Notes under the pieces: model-generated
What the model was told of the DNA's origin: nothing
Database searches by the model: none
The model's input: only the letters and a program-made list of their open reading frames with translations
Position numbers and translations under genes: made by a program
Assembly (NCBI RefSeq): GCF_002009175.1
Contig: NZ_CP018047.1
Coordinates: 7,121,001 to 7,185,000 of the forward strand
Origin: Streptomyces niveus
Lineage (GTDB): Bacteria > Actinomycetota > Actinomycetes > Streptomycetales > Streptomycetaceae
Length of the DNA: 64,000 nucleotides
Reading direction: 5' to 3'
In this document: positions 9,055-17,328 of the stretch, in pieces
Numbering within the stretch: the first letter of the stretch is position 1
How the letters are laid out: every line of letters begins with the position of its first letter

Positions 9055-9558
9055 CTACGAGTCCCGCCGCCGGCCGGCTCCCCGGCGCCGGCCCTCCTCG
9101 GACGGGCGGGAGATCGACCGGGACTGAACATGCTCGTAGACCATCGTCGTCTGTACGTCGGCGACCTCGCGCCGCTCCGTGAGGCGGTCGATGACGAAGG
9201 CGTACAGCCCGTCCACGTCCGGGACGGCCACGTGCAGCAGGAAGTCGTGCGGGCCCGATGTCACGAACAGCCCGATGACCTCGGGGAGTTGGGCCGCCCA
9301 CTCGCGGAACCCCTCGATGACGGGGCGCGACGGCGGTCTGATCCGTACGGAGATCAGCGCCTGGACGGGGCGGCCCACCGCCTCCAGATCGAGCGCCGCG
9401 TGGAAGCCGTCGATCACGCCCCGCTCGCGCAGGATCTTGACCCGCTCCAGTGAGGTGGAGGGGGAGACACCGGTCCTGGCCGCGAGGTCGCGGTTGGTCT
9501 GCCGTGCATCGTGCTGCAGCTCCCGCAGCAGAGCCCAGTCGAGCGCATCAAGTTCCAC
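9055..9558 (-). CDS. Lrp/AsnC-family transcriptional regulator
   Basis: The 167-aa protein begins VELDALDWALLRELQHDARQ and has the AsnC helix-turn-helix (NRDLAARTGVSPSTSLERVK, about residues 24-45). The RAM ligand-binding half carries VTSGPHDFLLHVAVPDVDGL. Such proteins assemble as dimers or octamers and sense amino acids. The GTG at 9558 matches the usual family start. It is divergent from the DUF2000 gene, 73 nt away, which is a typical arrangement for a local regulator and its target. The last 20 residues are Arg/Ser-rich and atypical. Confidence 0.92.
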   Translation of the reverse strand: MELDALDWALLRELQHDARQTNRDLAARTGVSPSTSLERVKILRERGVIDGFHAALDLEAVGRPVQALISVRIRPPSRPVIEGFREWAAQLPEVIGLFVTSGPHDFLLHVAVPDVDGLYAFVIDRLTERREVADVQTTMVYEHVQSRSISRPSEEGRRRGAGRRRDS

Positions 9559-9574
9559 GATATTGCCCTTCGGC

Positions 9575-9607
9575 CGTACGAAGTGCGCCGGGACTGCCCA
9601 TCGTACG
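9575..9607. promoter_or_regulatory. Candidate Lrp operator, inverted repeat
   Basis: CGTACGA and TCGTACG form perfect 7-bp arms separated by 19 bp, in the spacer between the Lrp and DUF2000 genes. The arm spacing places both on one helix face, as Lrp dimers prefer. Confidence 0.45.
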
Positions 9608-9631
9608 CATGACTGCCTACCGTTCCGAGTC

Positions 9632-10135
9632 ATGACCGCTCAGAACGACACCGCCCGGAACGACACCGCTCAGAGCCCCGCGGCTCGGCACGCCGTCACC
9701 GTACGGACCGACCTCTCCACCCGTCAGGCCCCGCTCAAGTGGCTCATCGTCGTCGACGAGGACCTGCCCGCCGGGCGCGCGGTGAACGCGGCGGCCTGTA
9801 CGGCCGCCGCCGTCGGCAGGGCCCTGCCCGACCTGCTCGGCGGCGACGGCCGCGACGGATCGGGCCATGTGCACCCGGGGCTGCCCTGGGCGGGCTGCTC
9901 CGTCCTGGCCGCCGACGCCGCCACCCTCCACGCCCTGCGGGAGAAGGCCGCCGCGAAGGAGGACGTCCTTGTGGTCGACATGCCCGAGCCCGCCCAGACG
10001 TCGCGGATCTACGACGAGTACCTCGACCTGCTCGCCGGTACGAAGCACGAGGACCTCACCTACCACGCGGTCGCCCTCGTCGGCCCGCGCAACCGGATCG
10101 GCAAGCTCGTTGGCAAGCTGCCCCTGCTCCGCTGA
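9632..10135 (+). CDS. DUF2000 family protein
   Basis: This 167-aa protein shows the DUF2000 pattern: KWLIVVDEDLPAGRAVNAAA, a Gly-rich middle, and the tail YHAVALVGPRNRIGKLVGKLPLLR. The fold is related to peptidyl-tRNA hydrolase 2, but no activity is established. The family is often found beside AsnC/Lrp regulators, as here. The first 30 residues hold an Asn-Asp-Thr-Ala repeat that could be a flexible tail. The ATG has no strong ribosome site. Confidence 0.85.
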   Translation: MTAQNDTARNDTAQSPAARHAVTVRTDLSTRQAPLKWLIVVDEDLPAGRAVNAAACTAAAVGRALPDLLGGDGRDGSGHVHPGLPWAGCSVLAADAATLHALREKAAAKEDVLVVDMPEPAQTSRIYDEYLDLLAGTKHEDLTYHAVALVGPRNRIGKLVGKLPLLR

Positions 10136-10150
10136 CCTGTCGACGTGCCC

Positions 10151-10162
10151 CGCCGCCAAGGC
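10151..10162. terminator. Small hairpin between convergent genes
   Basis: CCGCC and GGCGG pair around two bases in the 40-nt gap between the DUF2000 gene and the convergent oxidoreductase gene. It is short and may be too weak alone. Confidence 0.3.
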
Positions 10163-10175
10163 GGTTGACGACCCG

Positions 10176-11147
10176 TCAGCCCTTGACGCTCAGCACGATC
10201 TTCCCGCGTGTGCGCCCCTCCTTGATTCGGCGGTGCGCCTCGGCGGCCTCCGCCAGGGGCAGGACGTCCGCCACCTCGACGCGCACCACGCCCTGGTCGA
10301 TCAGCCCGGCGATCCGGGCGAGCGCGGTGCCGTCCGGCTCCACCAGGAACGCGGTCGCGTTCAGCCCCCGCGCACGGGCGCCCTCCAGCACCTCCGGCGC
10401 GACGCCGGACGGGACCGCGACGATCGTGCCGCCCGGCCGCAGGGTCTCCAGCGAGCGCGTGGTCGTCGCGTCGTGCCCCTCGCCGACCAGGTCGATGACG
10501 ACGTCGACGTCACTCACGGCGTCCTCGAAGCGGACCTTCGTGTAGTCCACGACCTCGTCCGCGCCCAGCTCGCGCAGCCAGTCGTGCTTGGCGGCGCTCG
10601 CCGTGCCGATGACATGCGCCCCGAGGTGCTTGGCGAACTGCACCGCCAGGTGCCCCACGCCACCCGCCGCCGCGTGGATCAGCACCCGCTGCCCCGCCTC
10701 GACGTGCGCCGCGTCCACCAGCGACTGCCAGGCGGTCAGCCCGGCCAGCGGTACGCCCGCGGCGGTCTCGTGGTTGACCGTGCGCGGCTTGAGCGCGAAC
10801 TGCCGCGACGGCGCCGTCACGTACTCGGCGTACGCGGAGGCCGGCCGCGGGAACCACGGCATCCCGTACACCTCGTCGCCGGCCTTCAGCGTGTGCACCC
10901 CGAAGCCGACCTCCTCCACGACCCCGGACACGTCCCAGCCCAGCACGAACGGCGGCTCGCCGAGGAGACCGGCGATGCCGCCGCTCTCACGGGACTTCCA
11001 GTCGACCGGGTTCACGCCCGCCGCGTGCACCCGTACCAGTACCTCCGTCGGGACCGGCCGGGGCCGGGGACGCTCGGAGAGGCGCAGTACCTCGGGTCCG
11101 CCGAGGGAGTCCTGGGTGATCGCGCGCATCGTCGGCTCACTGCTCAT
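10176..11147 (-). CDS. NADP-dependent quinone-oxidoreductase-like MDR enzyme
   Basis: This 323-aa medium-chain reductase lacks the catalytic zinc cysteines, as expected for the quinone oxidoreductase branch. The N-terminal GroES-like domain carries VRVHAAGVNPVDWK. The Rossmann motif AAAGGVGHLAVQFAKHLGA lies near residue 150, and the C-terminus has GRTRGKIVLSV. It would reduce enones or quinones with NADPH in the cytosol. ATG 11147 has AGGAG 11 nt upstream; a TTG 9 nt earlier is closer to that site and cannot be excluded. Exact substrate unknown. Confidence 0.9.
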   Translation of the reverse strand: MSSEPTMRAITQDSLGGPEVLRLSERPRPRPVPTEVLVRVHAAGVNPVDWKSRESGGIAGLLGEPPFVLGWDVSGVVEEVGFGVHTLKAGDEVYGMPWFPRPASAYAEYVTAPSRQFALKPRTVNHETAAGVPLAGLTAWQSLVDAAHVEAGQRVLIHAAAGGVGHLAVQFAKHLGAHVIGTASAAKHDWLRELGADEVVDYTKVRFEDAVSDVDVVIDLVGEGHDATTTRSLETLRPGGTIVAVPSGVAPEVLEGARARGLNATAFLVEPDGTALARIAGLIDQGVVRVEVADVLPLAEAAEAHRRIKEGRTRGKIVLSVKG

Positions 11148-11261
11148 GTGGGTCAAGGCTCCTGGAAGAGTGCGGTGGATCTTCGACCCCGAAAACGTAC
11201 CCTCCGGGTACCGGCGACCACGGCGGTGGGCCGACCCGTGACGGGCCGCGACCGTCCCCGC

Positions 11262-11426
11262 TCAGTTGCCCCGTGAGGCGATCATCGCGACCGTCACCAG
11301 TCCCAGCACCACCCACCCGAACCAGAGCCAGCCGCTGCTCCCCAGTGCCGCCGTGTAGGCCGTCACGACCACCAGCGCACCGACGGTGAGTATCCCCATC
11401 GCCTTCGTGGATCCGGATCCGGACAT
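11262..11426 (-). CDS. 54-aa small membrane protein
   Basis: A short frame encodes a 54-aa peptide starting MSGSGSTKAMGILTVGALVV and ending VTVAMIASRGN. It has two hydrophobic segments (about residues 10-27 and 33-48) separated by a small Gly/Ser turn. An AGGAGGACGAC ribosome site precedes the ATG directly, which strongly favours translation. It lies 60 nt downstream of the CtaG-type gene on the same strand, so it may be cotranscribed and linked to oxidase assembly, but its function is unknown. Confidence 0.75.
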   Translation of the reverse strand: MSGSGSTKAMGILTVGALVVVTAYTAALGSSGWLWFGWVVLGLVTVAMIASRGN

Positions 11427-11486
11427 GTCGTCCTCCTCCTGGCCGTGGCCGTAAAGACCATCGTCACCCGAAAGGTGGCTTCCGCG

Positions 11487-12437
11487 CTACTGTCCGCGTG
11501 CCTGCAACGACGCGAGGTAGGCGTTGTACGCCGCCAGCTCCTTGTCACCGTCCCGGTCGGCCGCCCGGTCCGAGCGCTTCGCCTGGCGCTGGTCCGAGCG
11601 GTACCACTGGTACACCAGCGCGATCAGCACCAGGACCGACGGGATCTCGCTGAAGGCCCAGGCGATCCCGCCCGCGGCGTTCTGGTCGGAGAGCGCGTCG
11701 ATGCCCAGCGACGCGGGCGGATTCTCGTACGCCCGCACCATCGGCTCGCTCGCCATCATCAGCGCGATCCCGAAGAACGCGTGGAACGGCATCCCGGCGA
11801 AGAGCTCCAGCATCCGCATCAGATAGCCGGGCCGGTGCGGCCCCGGGTCCACCCCCATGATCGGCCAGAAGAAGACCAGCCCGACGGTGAGGAAGTGCAC
11901 CATCATCGCGATGTGGCCCGGCTTCGACTCCATGAGGAAGTCGAACAGCGGGGTGAAGTAGAGGCCGTAGAGGCTCGCGATGAAGAGCGGGATCGTGAAC
12001 ACGGGATGCGACACGAACCGCACGACCCGGCTGTGCAGCACCGCCAGCAGCAGCTCCCGCGGCCCCTTGCGCCCCCGGCCCGCGACCGGCAGCGCCCGCA
12101 GCGCCAGCGTCACCGGCGCGCCGAGGAGCAGCAGGATCGGGGAGACCATGCTGATCACCATGTGCTGGACCATGTGCACGCTGAACATGACCATGCCGTA
12201 GTCGTTCAGCCCGGTGCACATCATCAGCGCCACGCTCAGCACACCGAGCACGAAGGCGACGGTGCGGCCCGGCGACCAGCCGTCGCCCCGCGAGCGGAGC
12301 CGTACGACGCCCCAGCCGTACAGCGCGAGCGCCAGCAGACAGCCGACGACGAAGAACGCGTCGGGTGAGAACTCCAGCGCGCGGCTCAGCGTGAACGGCG
12401 GCAGATCCATCGTCGTGCCGTGCCCGCCGTGATCCAT
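11487..12437 (-). CDS. Cytochrome c oxidase assembly protein, Caa3_CtaG type
   Basis: The 316-aa membrane protein matches the CtaG family that supports assembly of caa3/aa3 oxidases. About seven membrane helices are visible. Conserved segments include HMVQHMVISMVSPILLLLGA and a VHFLTVGLVFFWPIMGVDP loop, and the region LFAGMPFHAFFGIALM. His residues in HMVQHM and VHF are the usual putative metal ligands. The C-terminal tail is charged and cytosolic. It starts at ATG with MDHGGHGTTMDLPPF, a His-rich N-terminus. Confidence 0.9.
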   Translation of the reverse strand: MDHGGHGTTMDLPPFTLSRALEFSPDAFFVVGCLLALALYGWGVVRLRSRGDGWSPGRTVAFVLGVLSVALMMCTGLNDYGMVMFSVHMVQHMVISMVSPILLLLGAPVTLALRALPVAGRGRKGPRELLLAVLHSRVVRFVSHPVFTIPLFIASLYGLYFTPLFDFLMESKPGHIAMMVHFLTVGLVFFWPIMGVDPGPHRPGYLMRMLELFAGMPFHAFFGIALMMASEPMVRAYENPPASLGIDALSDQNAAGGIAWAFSEIPSVLVLIALVYQWYRSDQRQAKRSDRAADRDGDKELAAYNAYLASLQARGQ

Positions 12438-12509
12438 ACGTGCTCTCCCGCTGGGATGATCCGAGACGATCCTGAATGGTGCGAAGTGTCCGCACCCGGG
12501 AACAGACTA

Positions 12510-12547
12510 GAACCGCCCCCGGCGCCGTTCGCGGCCGGGGGCGGTTC
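12510..12547 (-). terminator. Strong terminator after pfkA
   Basis: GAACCGCCCCCGGC pairs perfectly with GCCGGGGGCGGTTC around a 10-nt loop. It lies 28 nt past the phosphofructokinase stop and before the CtaG-type gene. Confidence 0.85.
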
Positions 12548-12574
12548 GTCGTACCAACGCGACTCTTCAGCTGC

Positions 12575-13600
12575 TCAGAGCACGCACTCCGCCTCGGCGT
12601 ACCGCTCCGCGGGCACCGTCTTCAGCGTCTCGACGGCCTCCGCGAGCGGCACCATCAGGATGTCCGTGCCGCGCAGCGCGGTCATCATGCCGAACTCGCC
12701 GCGGTGCGCCGCCTCCACCGCGTGCCAGCCGAAGCGGGTCGCGAGCACCCGGTCGTACGCGGTGGGCGTCCCGCCGCGCTGGACATGGCCGAGTATCACC
12801 GGCCGCGCCTCCTTGCCCAGGCGCTCCTCCAGCTCCACGGAGAGCTGTCGGGCCACGCCCGCGAAGCGCTGGTGCCCGTAGATGTCCTTGCCGCCGACGT
12901 CGAACTCCATCGAGCCCTCACGGGGCTTGGCGCCCTCGGCGACCACCACGATCGCGAAGCGCTTGCCCGCCGAGAAGCGCTTGCCGACCAGCTCGGTCAG
13001 CTCCCCTATGTCGAAGGGGCGCTCCGGGACGACGATCGCGTGCGCACCGGCGGCCATGCCCGAGTGCAGCGCGATCCAGCCCGTCTCCCGGCCCATGACC
13101 TCGACGATCAGCACCCGCTGATGGGACTCGGCGGTCGTCTTCAGCCGGTCCAGCGCCTCCGTGGCGACACCGACGGCGGTGTCGAAACCGAAGGTCACAT
13201 CCGTGGAGGAGATGTCGTTGTCGATGGTCTTCGGCACGCCGACGATCGGCAGCCCCGCCTCGTAGAGGAGGCTGGCCGCCTTCAGCGTGCCCTCGCCGCC
13301 GATCGGGATGATCGCGTCGAGACCGAGGTCGGCCACGTGCCCCTTGGCGCGCTCCACACCGTCACGCAGATGCGCGGGCTGGACGCGCGAGGAGCCGAGG
13401 ATCGTGCCGCCACGGGCCAGGATGCCGCCGACGGCGTCGAGGTCGAGCTTGCGGTAATCGCACTCCAGAAGGCCTTTCCAGCCGTCGTGGAATCCGATCA
13501 CCTCGTCGCCGTGGTCGACGACGGCGCGGTGCACCACGGACCGGATCACCGCATTGAGACCGGGGCAGTCGCCGCCGGAGGTGAGTACACCAATTCGCAT
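12575..13600 (-). CDS. pfkA: 6-phosphofructokinase
   Basis: The 341-aa enzyme phosphorylates fructose 6-phosphate in glycolysis. The N-terminus MRIGVLTSGGDCPGLNAVIR is the phosphate-donor loop. GGEGT keeps the Gly that allows ATP rather than an Asp that would block it. PKTIDNDI carries the catalytic Asp with a Lys found in pyrophosphate enzymes; this Gly/Lys combination is known for the ATP-dependent actinomycete (group III) enzymes. MGRETGWIA binds substrate. ATG 13600 fits the conserved family start; longer forms in the same frame would lack homology. Confidence 0.96.
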   Translation of the reverse strand: MRIGVLTSGGDCPGLNAVIRSVVHRAVVDHGDEVIGFHDGWKGLLECDYRKLDLDAVGGILARGGTILGSSRVQPAHLRDGVERAKGHVADLGLDAIIPIGGEGTLKAASLLYEAGLPIVGVPKTIDNDISSTDVTFGFDTAVGVATEALDRLKTTAESHQRVLIVEVMGRETGWIALHSGMAAGAHAIVVPERPFDIGELTELVGKRFSAGKRFAIVVVAEGAKPREGSMEFDVGGKDIYGHQRFAGVARQLSVELEERLGKEARPVILGHVQRGGTPTAYDRVLATRFGWHAVEAAHRGEFGMMTALRGTDILMVPLAEAVETLKTVPAERYAEAECVL

Positions 13601-13738
13601 TGCCCGGAGAACCTTTGCAACGGGGGCCGACGGCCGGACCACGTCGTCCGGCTGAATCCCCGCCACCCTACCGGCGCGGGGTGGCGGGACCGAACCAGGC
13701 GTCCGACTGCTGGACGCCCCCTTGTTGAACGGGGAGTG

Positions 13739-14467
13739 TCAGGCGGGCTGCGTCGCGGCGGCGATGCGCTCGGCGCGGAGCGCCTCGTACCAGCGGTCGT
13801 CCGCCGGCGGCAGCGCGTTCACGTCGAGCGCCAGCTTCAGCAGGAGGTCGGCGATCAGCGGGTTCCGGGCCAGGACGGGGCCGTGCATGTACGTACCGAA
13901 CACCGTGTCGTTGTACGCGCCCTCCGTGCCGTCACCCGTGCCGTTGCCCCGGCCGAGGGACACCCGCGCGAACGGCCGGGCGCTCGGGCCGAGATGGGTG
14001 ACGCCCTGGTGGTTCTCGAATCCCGTCAGCGGCGGCAGTCCCAGGTGCGGGTCGATGTCGCCCAGTACGTCACCGACGCACCGCTCGCCCTCGCCACGGG
14101 TCGAGATCACGTCGAGCAGTCCGAGACCGCCCTCGCGCTCGCCCAGGTCGTTGACGAACTCGTGGCCGAGGATCTGGTAACCGGCGCAGACCGAGAACAC
14201 GATGGCGCCGTTGGACACCGCCCGGTTGAGACCACCGTCCCGGCGCAGCCGCTCCGCGGCCAGCCGCTGCGGCCGGTCCTCACCGCCGCCGATGAGATAG
14301 ATGTCGCCCGAGGTCGGCACGGGCTGGTCGCTGCGCACGTCCACCCGTGTCACATCGAGACCGCGCTGCCTGGCCCGGCGCTCCACCACCAGCGCGTTGC
14401 CCTGGTCCCCGTACGTGCTCAGCAGGTCCGGGTAGATCCACACCAGCCGCAGACTGTTGTCACTCAT
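13739..14467 (-). CDS. gatD: Lipid II isoglutaminyl synthase, glutaminase subunit GatD
   Basis: This 242-aa class I glutamine amidotransferase is the partner of MurT. Together they amidate the D-isoglutamate of lipid II during peptidoglycan synthesis. The nucleophile Cys is in IVFSVCAGYQILG near residue 94. GGGEDRPQ and the segment FENHQGVTHLG with the catalytic His region are present, and the N-terminus LRLVWIYPDLLSTYGDQGN is family-typical. It follows murT by 48 nt on the same strand. In other frameworks it resembles CobB/CobQ, but the MurT neighbour settles the call. Confidence 0.93.
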   Translation of the reverse strand: MSDNSLRLVWIYPDLLSTYGDQGNALVVERRARQRGLDVTRVDVRSDQPVPTSGDIYLIGGGEDRPQRLAAERLRRDGGLNRAVSNGAIVFSVCAGYQILGHEFVNDLGEREGGLGLLDVISTRGEGERCVGDVLGDIDPHLGLPPLTGFENHQGVTHLGPSARPFARVSLGRGNGTGDGTEGAYNDTVFGTYMHGPVLARNPLIADLLLKLALDVNALPPADDRWYEALRAERIAAATQPA

Positions 14468-14515
14468 TGCTCGCTCGTCCCTCTCCGAGTACGTCTGTGT
14501 CCATCGCCGGCCGTC

Positions 14516-15754
14516 TCAGTTGCCGACGCGGCGGCGCAGGTCCTGGAACGACGTGTAGTTGGCGATCGCCTCGATACGTCCCGGCGGCGCCATCTGCACG
14601 GCCTCGTCGGCGGTCGCGCACACCCGGAAGTCCAGGCCCGCGACCTCCAGCCGCACGGCCAGGTCCAGCTTGCGGTCGCCGATGACGAAGATCGGGTGAC
14701 CGGCCAGCCGCGTGTAGTCCACGTCCCACAGCCAGGAGGTGTCGGTGCCGTCCGCGCCACGGGCGTTGACCGCGAGGATGACGGGCGTGGGCGGCGGGTC
14801 GATGAGCGAGAACGTCTCCAGCCAGCCCGCCGGGTTCTTCGCCAGCAGCAGCCGAAGGTCACGGCCGAGGAAGGACACCACGTCGTACCGGCCCGCGACG
14901 GCCTGCACCTGGTACATGCGCTCCAGGGCGACCTGCGGCGGCACGCCGAACGTGGCGGCGACGGCGGCGGAGGTGGCGGCGTTCGCGCGGTTCGCGCGGC
15001 CGGGCAGCTGGAGATGGATCGGCCAGGCGGAACCGTGCGGGTCCAGGACGTGGTCGCCGTGCAGCGCCCAGCTCGGGGCGGGCCTGCGGAAACCGCACTG
15101 GCCGCAGAACCAGTCGTCGCCCGGACGCTGCATCACACCGCCGCAGGCGGGGCAGGACCAGGCGTCGTCCTTCCACTCCTGACCGGCCGCGACCCAGACC
15201 ACGTTGGGGGACGACGAGGCGGCCCACACGACCAGCGGGTCGTCGGCGTTGGCGATGACGACGGCCTTCGTGCCGGCCAGCCCCTCGCGCCAGTGCTCGG
15301 CGAGCATGCGGGTCTCCGCGGCGCGGTCGAGCTGGTCGCGCGAGAGGTTGAGCAGGGCGATCGCCTTGGGCGTCGTGTCGCGGGCGACACCCGCGAGGTA
15401 CTTCTCGTCCACCTCGATCACGCCGTACCTGGCGTCCGAGCCGCCCGCGAGGGCGGAGGTGATACCGGCCGGCATGTTCGCGCCCAGCGCGTTCGACACC
15501 ACGGGTCCGCTGGCCCGCAGGGCCTCGGCGATCAACCGGGTCGTGGTGGTCTTGCCGTTCGTCGCCGACACCAGCACGACATCCAGATGCTGCGCGAGAG
15601 CCGCCAGCAGATCCGGGTCGAGCCGCAACGCCACCTTGCCGCCGATCACCGATCCGCTGCCGCGCCCCGCAGCGCGCGACACCGCCGCTGCGGCCTTGCC
15701 TGCCGTCACGGCCAGCTTGGCCCGTGGCGACAGCGGGTCCGTGTTGCCTGCCAT
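14516..15754 (-). CDS. murT: Lipid II isoglutaminyl synthase, MurT subunit
   Basis: This 412-aa Mur-ligase-like protein activates the D-Glu carboxylate of lipid II for amidation by GatD-derived ammonia. The ATP loop is VSATNGKTTTTRL near residue 63. A four-cysteine zinc ribbon inserted in the middle domain reads CPACGG ... CGQCGF (about residues 205-228), a MurT hallmark. The C-terminal DUF1727 region includes NYTSFQDLRRRVG. It is the first gene of the murT-gatD pair; AGGAGGATC precedes the ATG. Cytosolic, acting at the membrane face. Confidence 0.95.
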   Translation of the reverse strand: MAGNTDPLSPRAKLAVTAGKAAAAVSRAAGRGSGSVIGGKVALRLDPDLLAALAQHLDVVLVSATNGKTTTTRLIAEALRASGPVVSNALGANMPAGITSALAGGSDARYGVIEVDEKYLAGVARDTTPKAIALLNLSRDQLDRAAETRMLAEHWREGLAGTKAVVIANADDPLVVWAASSSPNVVWVAAGQEWKDDAWSCPACGGVMQRPGDDWFCGQCGFRRPAPSWALHGDHVLDPHGSAWPIHLQLPGRANRANAATSAAVAATFGVPPQVALERMYQVQAVAGRYDVVSFLGRDLRLLLAKNPAGWLETFSLIDPPPTPVILAVNARGADGTDTSWLWDVDYTRLAGHPIFVIGDRKLDLAVRLEVAGLDFRVCATADEAVQMAPPGRIEAIANYTSFQDLRRRVGN

Positions 15755-16140
15755 CGTCCTTGATCCTCCTCGCGTCGGTCCGGGCTCAGCCTATCGAGAT
15801 ACGTGCACGGGCCCGAACCACGGCACCGGAGAAGGGGCTGATCGTTGTCACACGTACGCCTGAACGACGCCGCCGGACGGGCGCCCCGCGCGAGGGTTTC
15901 CGCGCCGGAGAGTGACCTGTTTCCACGGCGACGGGGCATTCGCGCCGGTTCCTCGCCCCCGCACCCACGGCCCCGGCGCCCTGACCGGCCCGTACGCCCC
16001 CCTCCCGCCCGCCCGTCCCGGCCCGCACACCACCACCACGCGGCCCCCGGCGGTCCTTCACATCTTGCCGGGCAGACGGGCATCCACCCTGCCCGCGGGT
16101 CGGCCGTCGGGGCCGGCCGGCCGGAATGAAAAGCCCCGTC
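15755..16140. other. Intergenic region of 386 bp without a supported gene
   Basis: This stretch must contain the murT promoter near its left end; on the minus strand TAGGCT lies about 35 nt before the start codon but no good -35 box accompanies it. Frames that are open here are Arg/Pro/Gly-rich and lack ribosome sites. A CGGGCAG/CTGCCCG repeat near 16067-16100 could be a weak hairpin after the NagA gene. I see nothing else. Confidence 0.5.
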
Positions 16141-17328
16141 TCACCCCACCGGCACGCCGCCGAGCCAGACCCGCGCCGGGCGCATCGTCTGATCCAGTTC
16201 GACCAGATCCGCGCGGAGACCGGCGCGCAGTTCACCCCGGTCGCGGAGGCCGAGCAGACGGGACGCGGTGGCCGACGTCATCCGTACGGCGTCCGCCAGG
16301 GGGATACCCACCGAGGACACCGCCCTGCGGAGCGCCTCCGCCACGAACAGCGTCGACCCGGCGAGCGTGTCCGTGCCGCGCAGTCTCGCCACCCCCTCGA
16401 TGACGCTAACCTCGCGGTCCGCGAAGGCGTAGTCCCCGTCCGGCATGCCCGCCGCCGGCATCGCGTCGCTGACCAGCGTGAGCCGGTCGGGGCCCGCGAC
16501 CCGGTGGGCGAGGCGTACGGTGTCGTCGGCCAAGTGGTGCCCGTCCAGGACGAGTTCACAGACCAGCCGGGGGTCGAGCAGTGCGGCGGCGACCGGCCCC
16601 GGCTCCCGGTGGTGCAGCGGGGGCATCGCGTTGAACAGGTGCGTCACCGCCCGCGCGCCGAGATCGGCGGCCCGCGCGAATTCGGCCGCGTCCGCGTCGG
16701 TGTGGCCCAGAGCGCACACCAGTTCGTCCGCGTACCGCCGGATCAGCTCCGGCGCGCCCGGCAGTTCCGGTGCCACGGTCATCGACACCGCGTGCCCGCC
16801 GGCCGCGTCGAGCAGCCGCGCCATCAGCTCCGGGTCGGGGGCGCGCAGCGCGGTGCGGGTCTGCGCGCCGCGCCGCGCGGGTGACAGGAACGGCCCCTCG
16901 AAGTGGATGCCCACCAGGTTGGGCGCGGACCCGTCGTCGATGACGGACGCGATCGTACGTACGGCGGCCTCCATCGCCGCCGGTTCGACCGTCGCCACCG
17001 ACGCCAGCATGCTGGTCGTACCCCGCGCGAGATGACCCGCCGCCGCCCCCCGTACGGCGGCGGGGTCCCCCGTGTACACCGAGTGGCCGGCCCCGCCGTG
17101 GCAGTGCGGGTCCACGAACCCCGGCACGACGAGCCGTCCGCCCAGATCCACCACGGTGTCCGGCCCGCCCGGCGGGGCGCCGGTCCCCAGCGAGTGGATA
17201 CGGCCGTCCCGTACGAGCAGCCACCCGTCCACGACACCGGCGTCCGGCGTCGCGAACCCGCCGCCGACGAACAGCCGTCCGCCGCCCGCCCCGCCCACGG
17301 GCCCCCGTGCCGGACGGCCCGCCGTCAC
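16141..17328 (-). CDS. nagA: N-acetylglucosamine-6-phosphate deacetylase
   Basis: The 395-aa amidohydrolase removes acetate from GlcNAc-6-phosphate, feeding amino sugars into glycolysis and cell-wall synthesis. Metal and substrate residues are visible: DPHCHGGAGH, the Glu of IHFEGPFLSPARRGA, His in GHTDADAAEF, His in THLFNAMPPLHHREPG, and the catalytic Asp in VSDAMPAAGMPDGDY. Its GTG or ATG start overlaps the stop of the GH3 gene by 4 nt, so translation is coupled. It is the last gene of the amino-sugar operon. Confidence 0.94.
   Translation of the reverse strand: MTAGRPARGPVGGAGGGRLFVGGGFATPDAGVVDGWLLVRDGRIHSLGTGAPPGGPDTVVDLGGRLVVPGFVDPHCHGGAGHSVYTGDPAAVRGAAAGHLARGTTSMLASVATVEPAAMEAAVRTIASVIDDGSAPNLVGIHFEGPFLSPARRGAQTRTALRAPDPELMARLLDAAGGHAVSMTVAPELPGAPELIRRYADELVCALGHTDADAAEFARAADLGARAVTHLFNAMPPLHHREPGPVAAALLDPRLVCELVLDGHHLADDTVRLAHRVAGPDRLTLVSDAMPAAGMPDGDYAFADREVSVIEGVARLRGTDTLAGSTLFVAEALRRAVSSVGIPLADAVRMTSATASRLLGLRDRGELRAGLRADLVELDQTMRPARVWLGGVPVG

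Noticed and set aside
12476..15763. A continuous 1095-codon frame on the plus strand
   Set aside because: It is antisense to pfkA, gatD and murT, which carry full family motifs; its translation is Arg/Gly/Asp-rich without any domain.
15845..16129. 94-codon frame in the murT-nagA gap
   Set aside because: Arg/Pro/His-rich low complexity, no ribosome site, no hydrophobic or conserved segment.
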